NCBI GenBank assembly: GCA_945868505.1
Contig: CAMBLO010000022.1
Coordinates: 1-39,724, forward strand
Length of the DNA: 39,724 bases
Source: an uncultured Clostridia bacterium
GTDB taxonomy: Bacteria; Bacillota; Clostridia; Lachnospirales; Anaerotignaceae
Direction of reading: 5' to 3'
This document shows positions 17,471-24,257 of the stretch, piece after piece. How positions within the stretch are numbered: the stretch's first letter is position 1; every line of letters begins with the position of its first letter. The notes beneath the pieces were generated by a model that had not been told where the DNA came from, ran no database searches, and worked only from the letters and a program-made list of their open reading frames with translations. Both the position numbers and the translations under genes were made by a program.

Positions 17471-17605
17471 CCGTGTATATCTGATTGTTTAGATGATCTG
17501 GAGCCGGTTTTTACATTTGACAGATTTATGGAGGAAATCGATGTACAAAAGTATTTGAAAAATATTCCAGCTCATAAAACCGGAAGATTCAGATACAATT
17601 CTTGA
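17465..17605 (+). pseudogene. C-terminal remnant of an unidentified gene
   Basis: An open frame of 46 codons without a start, reading DCLDDLEPVFTFDRFMEEID, then VQKYLKNIPAHKTGRFRYNS and TGA. The composition is protein-like and the segment has no ribosome site, so it looks like the end of a larger gene cut by the same joint that truncates the minus-strand gene at 17,470. No family is recognised. Confidence 0.4.
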
Positions 17606-17613
17606 AAAATGGA

Positions 17614-17642
17614 TTGACGAAGTAATACCAAAGTATTATAAT
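17614..17642 (+). promoter_or_regulatory. Promoter of the first DUF3990 module
   Basis: TTGACG, 17 bases, TATAAT. The -10 lies about 40 bases before the ATG at 17,682. An inverted repeat (separate entry) has one arm inside the spacer. Confidence 0.8.
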
Positions 17643-17669
17643 GAAAAAACTAATACTGCGGTATTACTT
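17620..17669 (+). repeat. Dyad operator flanking the -10 of module 1
   Basis: Perfect 10-bp arms AAGTAATACC (17620-17629) and GGTATTACTT (17660-17669), centres 40 bases apart. One arm is in the promoter spacer and one lies after the expected transcript start. The likely binder is the HTH protein encoded in the same operon (inference). Confidence 0.65.
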
Positions 17670-17681
17670 TGGGGGTGCAAT

Positions 17682-18383
17682 ATGAAACAAGATTTAATCA
17701 TTTACCATGGTTCTCAGCAAATCGTTGAGATTCCTCGATTTGGTATTGGTAAAGAGTACAATGACTATGGTCAAGGATTCTACTGCACAGAGAATATTGA
17801 ACTGGCAAAAGAATGGGCTTGCCCCATCAAAAATAATGGTTATTCAAATAAATATATTCTGCATTTAGATGGTCTGAATGTCATGCATCTGACAAAAGGT
17901 GAGTTTAATATCCTAAATTGGCTGGCTATTCTACTTTCCAATAGAAAATTTGATATTTCTTCTCCTATCGGCAGCAATGCCAGAGAATTTATTCTTTCTC
18001 GTTTTATGCCAGACACAACAGATGTTGATATTATGATCGGTTATCGTGCAGACGATTCTTACTTCTCTTTTGCAGAAGATTTTGTAAACAATACTATTTC
18101 CTTAAGAGATCTGAATCTTGCAATGCAGCTTGGTACCCTCGGTGAACAGGTTGTCTTGCTCTCTAAGCGTTCTTTTGACCAAATCGAATATATCGAACAT
18201 GAAATCGCTGATTACCGCAAATATTACTACAAAAGAACGGAAAGAGATCAGACAGCAAGATTTACTTACGCCACAAGAAAAAAGAACTTGCAACAGCTCA
18301 TGGATGATATTTTTATCCTGGATATTATGAGGGAGGATATGAAACATGACGATCCACGCTTACAGTCAATTATATCTGAATAA
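17682..18383 (+). CDS. DUF3990 protein, ADP-ribosyltransferase-like toxin candidate (module 1)
   Basis: A 233-residue protein. The N-terminus has IIYHGS (His at about 9) and, after a short gap, YGQGFYCTEN (Tyr at about 36). A later TLGEQVVLLSK segment near 160 supplies Glu-Gln. These three places recall the beta-strand motifs of the ADP-ribosyltransferase fold, to which DUF3990 proteins are often compared. The enzymatic role is an inference. No signal peptide is present, so it would act inside the cell. Good GGGGGTG site five bases before the ATG. It overlaps the partner gene by 38 bases. It lacks a DNA-binding domain, unlike the second copy at 19,209. Confidence 0.75.
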   Translation: MKQDLIIYHGSQQIVEIPRFGIGKEYNDYGQGFYCTENIELAKEWACPIKNNGYSNKYILHLDGLNVMHLTKGEFNILNWLAILLSNRKFDISSPIGSNAREFILSRFMPDTTDVDIMIGYRADDSYFSFAEDFVNNTISLRDLNLAMQLGTLGEQVVLLSKRSFDQIEYIEHEIADYRKYYYKRTERDQTARFTYATRKKNLQQLMDDIFILDIMREDMKHDDPRLQSIISE

Positions 18384-18978
18384 AATTTCCCGCTCAGTTG
18401 GTACTATGCTTCATAATGCTGTCTTAGAATTCGGTATGGATGGAACAGATTTTTTAAACCGATTTATCCAGTCTGAAGTCGCTGAACAGATTGAAAGTGG
18501 CAATCCCAAATATATTGCAGGAAAAAGTGGTATGGAATTATTTCTGGAGGTCTTTGAAAAAACAACTGGTGAAAAGCATCATTCTCCGGTGATAGAAAAT
18601 TATGAGCGCAGTGATGTTTATTGGGTAGGTTGGATATTGACCCATTATCAATGGTACTCTGGTCATAGTTTCAAAAGCATTCTTGATACTATTCCTTACA
18701 ATGAACTATTGGGGCTTTACGGAACTCTTCACGAAACAGACATCCAAAAAAGCTATGAAGTCTTTGATACGCATTTTGCAAATAACGAAAGCAAATTAAA
18801 AACTATAAGAAAACAATGCAATCTTACCCAAGAAGCACTCGCGAATAAGTCAGGAGTTTCTCTCAATACGATTCGTGCATACGAACGGAAAAGCAAAGAC
18901 ATTAATAAAGCTCAGTTTGATATTATTATGAAACTGGCCAATACCTTAAAATGTAATGCTTCTGATCTGCTTGAATAA
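18346..18978 (+). CDS. Partner/antitoxin candidate with C-terminal XRE HTH (module 1)
   Basis: A 210-residue protein. Residues 1-145 form a helical domain with DVYWVGWILTHYQWYSGHSF and a following IPYNELLGLYGTLHETDIQ, which aligns with the protein at 20,085. Residues about 150-210 are a clear XRE-type helix-turn-helix (RKQCNLTQEALANKSGVSLN TIRAYER). It starts inside the upstream DUF3990 gene, so translation is coupled. This fits an antitoxin that binds the toxin with its N-terminal part and represses the operon with its HTH. The role is inferred from layout. Confidence 0.72.
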   Translation: MTIHAYSQLYLNKISRSVGTMLHNAVLEFGMDGTDFLNRFIQSEVAEQIESGNPKYIAGKSGMELFLEVFEKTTGEKHHSPVIENYERSDVYWVGWILTHYQWYSGHSFKSILDTIPYNELLGLYGTLHETDIQKSYEVFDTHFANNESKLKTIRKQCNLTQEALANKSGVSLNTIRAYERKSKDINKAQFDIIMKLANTLKCNASDLLE

Positions 18979-18990
18979 CACTTACAGTCA

Positions 18991-19030
18991 AGAGCGTGTA
19001 AAAAATGATTTCTCATTTTTTACACGCTCT
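18991..19030. terminator. Perfect 18-bp hairpin terminator after module 1
   Basis: Arms AGAGCGTGTAAAAAATGA (18991-19008) and its exact complement (19013-19030), loop TTTC. It lies 12 bases after the partner gene and ends in TTCGTTT. The 110 bases that follow up to the next promoter hold only a possible gene fragment reading EKERLIRKYLRKNAGSYG. Confidence 0.85.
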
Positions 19031-19143
19031 TTCGTTTATATAAAAAGCAGAGGGCGAAAAAGAAAGATTGATTCGGAAATATCTAAGAAAGAATGCCGGC
19101 AGCTATGGATGATTGGATTATCGCTGAGGTTTTCATGCATAAA

Positions 19144-19172
19144 TTGACTATTGATATAACATAATATATAAT
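19144..19172 (+). promoter_or_regulatory. Promoter of the second DUF3990 module
   Basis: TTGACT, 17 bases, TATAAT, with the -10 about 37 bases before the ATG at 19,209. The region is extremely AT-rich. Confidence 0.8.
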
Positions 19173-19195
19173 ATAATAAATATAAAATGTTATAT
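19154..19195 (+). repeat. Dyad operator flanking the -10 of module 2
   Basis: Perfect 9-bp arms ATATAACAT (19154-19162) and ATGTTATAT (19187-19195), centres 33 bases apart. As in module 1, the first arm lies in the promoter spacer and the second after the transcript start. The arm sequence is different from module 1. Confidence 0.65.
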
Positions 19196-19208
19196 TGGCG
19201 GTGATTAT

Positions 19209-20072
19209 ATGCGAGAATTGATGAAACAGATTCGTTCGGCGGCAGACATGAGCCAGAAGGAACTGGCAGAATATATGGGTGTAACCTTTGCAACAGTTAA
19301 TCGATGGGAGAATAGCAAAGCAACTCCCAACAGAATCGCGCAGGAGAAATTATATGAGCTCTGTCAGATGAGATCTATCCCGCTATATGATTATATTTTG
19401 AAAAAAATAGAGGCAGAAGTTGCTGCGCTGCGTATACCGAAGGAGAGACTTGTGCTGTACCATGGCTCAAAGGCTGGAATTGAAGGGGAAATTGCATTAT
19501 TGAGTCGGGATAAATGCGATTTTGGGAAAGGCTTTTATATGGGAACGCAGCCGGAACAGTCCCTTACATTGGTTTGTGATTTTGATAAATCCAAGTTTTA
19601 TGTAATGTCCATAGATTTAAAGGGGCTTGATGTATTGGATGTCCCTGCAGATATTGAATGGGCGATGCTGGTGGCATTCCATCGGGGAAAGATGGATCAG
19701 ATTAAAGGCAGTGCTTTTTACAAAAAATACAAGGATATGTCCGGCAGCTACGATGTAGTCGTTGGCAGTATTGCCAATGATCGAATGTTTTATGTTTTGG
19801 ATAATTTCTTTTTGGGGAATATTACGGATTTGGCATTAGTCAATAGCTTGTCGGCCTTGCAGCTTGGCAGACAGTATGTGTGTGTGACAGAAAAGGCTTG
19901 TAAAGCTGTGCGCATTGAGAAGGAAATTGAATTGTCACATTTAGAACGAAAGTGTCTGCAGAAAGTCAGTGAAGAGAATCGTGCCAAGGGTGTGTCTCTT
20001 GCTGATGATATTTGCAGGAATTATAGGCGGGAAGGGCTCTTTTTTGACGAGATTATCGAAGAAAATCGGTAA
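19209..20072 (+). CDS. XRE HTH fused to DUF3990 domain, toxin candidate (module 2)
   Basis: A 287-residue protein. Residues 1-55 are an XRE HTH (RSAADMSQKELAEYMGVTFA, then TVNRWENSKATPNRIAQEKL). From about residue 78 a DUF3990 domain follows: RLVLYHGSKAGIEG, CDFGKGFYMGTQP, YDVVVGSIANDRMFYVLDNF and LQLGRQYVCVTEKA. These align with the module 1 protein (DIMIGYRADDSYFSF and LGTLGEQVVLLSK), but the Glu of LGEQ is Arg here. The domain is probably ADP-ribosyltransferase-like (inference). Here the toxin-like protein, not the partner, carries the DNA-binding domain and could repress its own promoter. Confidence 0.78.
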   Translation: MRELMKQIRSAADMSQKELAEYMGVTFATVNRWENSKATPNRIAQEKLYELCQMRSIPLYDYILKKIEAEVAALRIPKERLVLYHGSKAGIEGEIALLSRDKCDFGKGFYMGTQPEQSLTLVCDFDKSKFYVMSIDLKGLDVLDVPADIEWAMLVAFHRGKMDQIKGSAFYKKYKDMSGSYDVVVGSIANDRMFYVLDNFFLGNITDLALVNSLSALQLGRQYVCVTEKACKAVRIEKEIELSHLERKCLQKVSEENRAKGVSLADDICRNYRREGLFFDEIIEENR

Positions 20073-20084
20073 GGAGGGCAGAGC

Positions 20085-20513
20085 ATGGATAGATTAAAAA
20101 TCAAACTTTGCGATATTCAGGGCAGGTTGTTTGAGCTTTCCCTTGCAGCAGGATATGAAAGCGACTCTTTTGTAAAGGCTTTTATGACTTCTCACCTTGC
20201 TCGCTGTTTGGATTCTGAATATAATCGTATGCAATGGGCAGGAGAGGAATATTTGCTGGAAGAACTGGAGGAAGAAAAAGGGAACAAACTGCAGAAGGGA
20301 GAGCAACAGTATACAATAGATGTTCTGTACTGGATGGGATATCTTTATCGTTATTGGAACTTATATACAGGCGAAAGTAGTGATAAAATTTATAGGCAAG
20401 CCCCGGTATCGGTTATGAAACGAAATTATATGATGTTTCATACAATGGATCCGGAGATGGCCATTGGGGATCTGAAAGAAATTTATACTTCAAAAAAAGA
20501 TAGAATAAAATGA
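20085..20513 (+). CDS. Partner/antitoxin candidate without HTH (module 2)
   Basis: A 142-residue helical protein, homologous over most of its length to residues 1-145 of the module 1 partner: DVLYWMGYLYRYWNLYTGES here against DVYWVGWILTHYQWYSGHSF there, with a matching FMTSHLARCLDSEYNRMQWA stretch before it. It ends where the module 1 partner continues into its HTH. A strong AAGGAGGG site and a 12-base gap follow the toxin gene. Probably neutralises the preceding protein (inference from pairing). Confidence 0.7.
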   Translation: MDRLKIKLCDIQGRLFELSLAAGYESDSFVKAFMTSHLARCLDSEYNRMQWAGEEYLLEELEEEKGNKLQKGEQQYTIDVLYWMGYLYRYWNLYTGESSDKIYRQAPVSVMKRNYMMFHTMDPEMAIGDLKEIYTSKKDRIK

Positions 20514-20571
20514 ATTTGGTTTTCAGATGCATCGTCTATACTGGAATGAAAAGGATACTGTCAGATAATAA

Positions 20572-20709
20572 GAGCTAAAGGAAGAATACCTAGGGCGGGT
20601 TGTCGTAACAGGAAGCCTATTGCCTTTTGGCAGAACTGGAGATAAAGTGGTTGATATGGTAAAATTTGATAGGAAAATACCGAGAGAGGATGGGAGCTAT
20701 GGCACTTGA
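20572..20709 (+). pseudogene. Possible gene remnant before fic
   Basis: A 45-codon open frame without a usable start: ELKEEYLGRVVVTGSLLPFG onwards to REDGSYGT and TGA, overlapping the first codons of fic. It reads like a real protein tail but no family is recognised. It may be the rest of a gene deleted during assembly of the module cluster. Confidence 0.3.
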
Positions 20710-21304
20710 GAATAGATTAGGTATTACTGATTCTGCTGAGCTGGCCAGAATGGAAGAAAAAATAAGTAAAACAAAAGCGATGCAATTATTTGAAAGCGGT
20801 ATGCTGGATGCTCTGGATGCCGGTACTTTTCGGGCGCTCAGTGAGATTCATAGAGTTTTATTTGAGGATATATATAGCTTTGCCGGTCAGGTGAGAAATG
20901 TGAATCTGGCAAAGGGCAATTTTCGATTTGCACCGGTAATGTATTTGCATGCAGCATTGGAGCATATTGAAAAAATGCCGCAGTCTACTTTCGATGAGAT
21001 TGTTGAAAAGTATGTAGAGATGAATGTTGCGCATCCCTTTAGAGAGGGCAACGGACGAGCAACCCGGATTTGGCTTGATCTGATGCTGAAAAAAGAATTG
21101 GGCCAAGTGGTCGATTGGAGCAAAGTAGATAAAGACGACTATCTTCTGGCGATGGAACGCAGCCCGATCAAGGATATTGAGATCAAATACCTTCTCAAGC
21201 AGGCTCTGACCAATCGGATTAGTGACAGAGAAGTATATATGAAAGGCATTGATACCAGCTATTACTACGAGGGATATACAGTTTATAAAACAGAAGAATT
21301 ATAG
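20699..21304 (+). CDS. fic: Fic/DOC AMP-transferase, class III (NmFic-like)
   Basis: A 201-residue Fic protein. It shows FAGQVRNVNLAKGNFRFAPV (residues 61-80, the flap region) and the complete active-site motif HPFREGNGRATR at 112-123, His112 being the general base. The C-terminal SYYYEG at 187-192 matches the inhibitory (S/T)xxxE(G/N) helix of class III Fic proteins such as Neisseria NmFic, which AMPylates DNA gyrase and is held inactive by its own helix. A separate antitoxin is therefore not needed. ATG 20699 sits nine bases after AGAGG; longer starts at 20690 and 20666 fit worse. Target here is unknown. Confidence 0.93.
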   Translation: MALENRLGITDSAELARMEEKISKTKAMQLFESGMLDALDAGTFRALSEIHRVLFEDIYSFAGQVRNVNLAKGNFRFAPVMYLHAALEHIEKMPQSTFDEIVEKYVEMNVAHPFREGNGRATRIWLDLMLKKELGQVVDWSKVDKDDYLLAMERSPIKDIEIKYLLKQALTNRISDREVYMKGIDTSYYYEGYTVYKTEEL

Positions 21305-21315
21305 GGAACAAGATT

Positions 21316-21343
21316 GACTGTCCAAACCGGGCGGTCTTTTTTT
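21316..21343 (+). terminator. Terminator after fic
   Basis: GACTGTCC, loop AAACC, GGGCGGTC (8 bp with two wobbles), followed by seven T. It lies 12 bases after the fic stop codon. Confidence 0.8.
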
Positions 21344-21427
21344 GCAGAAAATATGGAGGATTTGTTGTTTTTTGCGTACTCAAAACGTATGAGATAAGTA
21401 AAGATATTTTAAAAGGAGCTGATTTTT

Positions 21428-22351
21428 ATGTTGATTTCTGTAGACCACGGGAACAAGCAAATGAAAACAAAAAACCATATCTTTACATCTGGATTGTACG
21501 AAAGCGACACAGTACCATCCTTCGGACAGGATATTCTAAAGTATAATGGGAAATATTATTCCGTTATTCAGAAACGGATTCCATATATGAAGGATAAGAC
21601 GGCGGATGAGAGATTTTTTATCTTAACCCTTTTCGCAATCGCCTATGAGCTGCAGCATTTACCCGAAAAGAAAGAAATCTATGATATCCAGCTTGCGGCC
21701 GGATTGCCGCCGAAGCATTTTAGCGGGCTCAGTGAAAGGTTTGCTGATTATTTCAAAAAACGGAGGAATGAAACGGAAATTATCAGTTTTGAGTTTAACC
21801 AGAAACCGATTTCCATCCATATCAATGATGTTCTTCTGGTGCCCCAGTGCTATGGTGCGGCAGTAACCAGGTATGAGAAAATTAAAAATTACAGCAGAGT
21901 ATATATTATTGATATTGGCGGTTTTACGTTGGATTATCTGCTTTTTGAGAATGGGAAGATTGATTTGTCAGTATGTGATTCTCTGGAAAATGGTGTGATT
22001 CTGATGTACAACAATATTATTTCCGGCGTGAGCAGCACTTATGATAAGCTTCTTTCGGAGAGGGATATTGATGATATTCTTTTGGGGAAGGATGAATTGT
22101 TCGATGACGGGGTTAGGAATTATGTTATGCAGCAGGCAGAAAACTTTGTGGTGGATATAGTAAATTCCCTGAGAGAGCGAGGATTGGATCTTACCTCGGC
22201 AAAGGTCGTATTCACAGGCGGTGGTTCTATTCTATTGGAGCAATTCTTTATGAAAACGGGAAGGATCAAAGACCATCTGCTGATTGATGATATCGCTGCC
22301 AATGTGAAAGGCTTTGAAATGCTATATTACATGAGAAATGGAAGCAGGTGA
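21428..22351 (+). CDS. ParM/StbA-like actin ATPase
   Basis: A 307-residue actin-like protein. Phosphate-1-like loop at the N-terminus (ISVDHGNKQMKTKN), phosphate-2 loop IIDIGGFTLDYLLF near residue 160, and adenosine loop VFTGGGSILLEQFF near residue 263. ParM proteins form filaments that push plasmid copies apart. Similar genes occur on conjugative elements of clostridia, where they may stabilise the excised circle. It overlaps the next small gene (GTGA/ATG region), a typical parMR layout. Good AAAAGGAG site. No clear centromere array was found in the 80 bases upstream. Confidence 0.9.
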   Translation: MLISVDHGNKQMKTKNHIFTSGLYESDTVPSFGQDILKYNGKYYSVIQKRIPYMKDKTADERFFILTLFAIAYELQHLPEKKEIYDIQLAAGLPPKHFSGLSERFADYFKKRRNETEIISFEFNQKPISIHINDVLLVPQCYGAAVTRYEKIKNYSRVYIIDIGGFTLDYLLFENGKIDLSVCDSLENGVILMYNNIISGVSSTYDKLLSERDIDDILLGKDELFDDGVRNYVMQQAENFVVDIVNSLRERGLDLTSAKVVFTGGGSILLEQFFMKTGRIKDHLLIDDIAANVKGFEMLYYMRNGSR

Positions 22352-22356
22352 GCTGG

Positions 22357-22605
22357 ATGGAGAAAAAGAAACAGTATCGGTTTACAATCGGATTAAACAG
22401 CAAACTGCCGAAGCATGTGGCAGTTGCGGAGATTTTAAACAGTATTGGTCGCGGCGGGATTTCCCAGTTGGTTGTTGACGCTGTTTGGGAGTATCATCAT
22501 TTGGATGGATTGAAGCTTGGTGTTCCGACAGAGACCCAGAGCCAGAGGCTGAATGAGGAGGATATTCAGAATTTGATGTCCTCGCTGGATATGTTTTCAA
22601 AATAA
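22357..22605 (+). CDS. ParR-like small DNA-binding partner of ParM
   Basis: An 82-residue protein with a strand-helix-helix pattern at the N-terminus: YRFTIGLNSKLPKHVAVAEI, then GGISQLVVDAVWEYHH, like ribbon-helix-helix proteins. A short acidic tail (NEEDIQNLMSSLDMFSK) could bind ParM filaments. It follows the ParM-like gene immediately. ATG 22357 after AGGTGAGC was chosen over GTG 22348. The 160 bases downstream hold nothing recognisable. Confidence 0.75.
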   Translation: MEKKKQYRFTIGLNSKLPKHVAVAEILNSIGRGGISQLVVDAVWEYHHLDGLKLGVPTETQSQRLNEEDIQNLMSSLDMFSK

Positions 22606-22772
22606 GAGCATATATGATTTATCCTGATATTCATTATTTTATAGAAGTTCATAACTATATTTCAACAACGCCTGCGGATGCCGATATTTATCTAATCATG
22701 TTCTAAACAACAAACTTGCAATGATATTGGAGCAAATCCATGGTACAATATTCATCACAAGGGGGTAATGAA

Positions 22773-23465
22773 ATGAAATATACCGAGCAGATAAAAGGTC
22801 TTATATCAAGAGGAGAGATAAAAGAGGCGTCAACAAATATGCTTGAGGATAGCATTAATGCCGTTTTAGGCAATCGTGTATCCGTTGCAAAAATAATGAT
22901 TGCTATTGAGAAATCTCCATTCTTTCTTCGGGAACAGTTATTTTGGTCGAAGGTAGAAGCATTTCTAAATGGTGTATATCTAAGTGAAGAGGATTGTGCT
23001 AAATTGGGGGCTAAACTTACTGAAAATGGAGAAATAAAGGATAACCCTCTTCGGTTGGTTGAAAGTATTGATAGAGCGGAAACACAACAGAAAATTCGAT
23101 ATTTAATCAATGTAACCCGATGTTTACTTGCAGATTTTATTGATCGACCTACATATTTTCGACTTTGCCACGCAATCACCCATACCTTAGAGGAAGATTT
23201 GCTGTTTTTAAAAGAACATATCAAAGAAAAGGATCTTCCGTATTCGACCTATACTCAGGGACTATTAACGGTTGGGCTTATGTATCAAAGCATCTTAGAT
23301 GGAAATGGAGAGCAAAAGTATTCCTTCACTCCGGTTGCCAGACTGGTGGATCAGTTTGCAGTTAGCTATGATGATGTTGAACGGTATCCTAATCCTCAGA
23401 GTACATCAGTACAGGATAATGCTCCGCAAATCAAAATACCATCTTTGGAGTGGGGGAATTTTTAG
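22773..23465 (+). CDS. Unknown helical protein; possible frameshift at the 3' end
   Basis: A 230-residue, probably soluble and largely helical protein (MKYTEQIKGLISRGEIKEAS; RYLINVTRCLLADFIDRPTY; LCHAITHTLEEDLLFLKEHI). No family is recognised. The Arg/His/Glu-rich middle and single-gene transcription unit would suit an accessory or defence gene, but that is a guess. The stop follows a run of five G. Reading in the -1 frame past that run adds a plausible tail, LATDEKAAEAINELFKK, ending at 23,515. ATG 22773 follows AAGGGGG. Confidence 0.65.
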   Translation: MKYTEQIKGLISRGEIKEASTNMLEDSINAVLGNRVSVAKIMIAIEKSPFFLREQLFWSKVEAFLNGVYLSEEDCAKLGAKLTENGEIKDNPLRLVESIDRAETQQKIRYLINVTRCLLADFIDRPTYFRLCHAITHTLEEDLLFLKEHIKEKDLPYSTYTQGLLTVGLMYQSILDGNGEQKYSFTPVARLVDQFAVSYDDVERYPNPQSTSVQDNAPQIKIPSLEWGNF

Positions 23466-23520
23466 CTACGGATGAAAAAGCTGCCGAAGCAATAAATGAA
23501 CTATTTAAGAAATAAGAAGA

Positions 23521-23569
23521 AACGGGAGTATAGCCCTTGGACAAATAGAGGAGCGATACTCCCGTTTTT
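23521..23569. terminator. Terminator after the unknown gene
   Basis: Perfect 11-bp arms AACGGGAGTAT (23521-23531) and ATACTCCCGTT (23556-23566), 24-base loop, followed by a T-run. Confidence 0.8.
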
Positions 23570-23684
23570 GTGTCATTAAAAGTACGTATGCTCAGTCGCG
23601 GGAATAATCTCTGCTGAGAATGTGTTTCGGTATACTGTAAAAAAGTATTGTTCTACCCCAAACCCGATTCACTTTAGATATTGC

Positions 23685-23755
23685 GTTTTTCGTATTTATT
23701 TTACGACTGACAAGATTAAACGGAACGATATTAGCAAGTATAATAAACGAAAAAC
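23685..23755 (+). promoter_or_regulatory. Promoter -10 and inverted-repeat operator of the XRE gene
   Basis: TATAAT at 23739-23744, with no good -35. Inverted repeat: GTTTTTCG-TA-TTTATT (23685-23700) against AATAAACGAAAAAC (23742-23755), overlapping the -10. Probably an autoregulatory site for the HTH protein encoded 20 bases downstream (inference). Confidence 0.55.
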
Positions 23756-23775
23756 ACAATTATGGGGTGGAAACA

Positions 23776-24081
23776 GTGAAAGAATATCTAAAAACCATTC
23801 TCAAATATAGAGAAAGCAGAGGCTGGTCGGAATATCAGCTTGCCGAGCATTCTGGTTTACCGCAGTCTACAATTTCTTCTTGGTATCGGAAAAGCGCATC
23901 GCCAAGTATCGGTTCTTTGGAAAAAATTTGTGCTGCCTTTGGAATTACACTGTCTCAGCTTTTTGCAGAAGGAGACACACCCGTTTCATTGACGGAATCT
24001 CAAAAGAGATTGCTTGAACGCTGGGCGGGGCTCAGCGAGGAACAACAAGAAGTGGTTTTTGCTTTAATAGATAAAATGTAA
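23776..24081 (+). CDS. XRE-family transcriptional regulator
   Basis: A 101-residue protein. Residues about 1-62 are a classical HTH_3 domain (YRESRGWSEYQLAEHSGLPQ followed by STISSWYRK and the LEKICAAFGITLSQLFAEG end). The rest (SLTESQKRLLERWAGLSEEQ) is a short helical tail seen in many clostridial phage/ICE repressors. Start GTG 23776 has GGGGTGG at seven bases; GTG 23767 is part of that site. It stands alone between two terminators and probably controls the neighbouring mobile-element genes. Confidence 0.88.
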   Translation: MKEYLKTILKYRESRGWSEYQLAEHSGLPQSTISSWYRKSASPSIGSLEKICAAFGITLSQLFAEGDTPVSLTESQKRLLERWAGLSEEQQEVVFALIDKM

Positions 24082-24084
24082 TGA

Positions 24085-24132
24085 AAAGTCGTTTTTTAGC
24101 AATAGAAAGTTGCTGAAAAAGCGGCTTTTTTT
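24085..24132 (+). terminator. Long imperfect hairpin terminator after the XRE gene
   Basis: AAGTCGTTTTTTAGCAA pairs with TTGCTGAAAAAGCGGCTT with few mismatches, followed by a T-run. It begins just after the stop codon. Confidence 0.75.
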
Positions 24133-24257
24133 GTTTTTATGGATAATTTTTTGAAATTTTATTGGGATTTTGGTTTTTCATGCTGTATCAAGGGATGTAT
24201 TAGGTAGGAGGAGATAAACTTCATATAAAATTCTTCAAACGGAAGGAGGTGAAACCG

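Noticed and set aside
20514..20698. A VbhA-like antitoxin gene before fic
   Set aside because: No small gene with an (S/T)xxxE(G/N) motif is found here. The Fic protein has the inhibitory helix at its own C-terminus.
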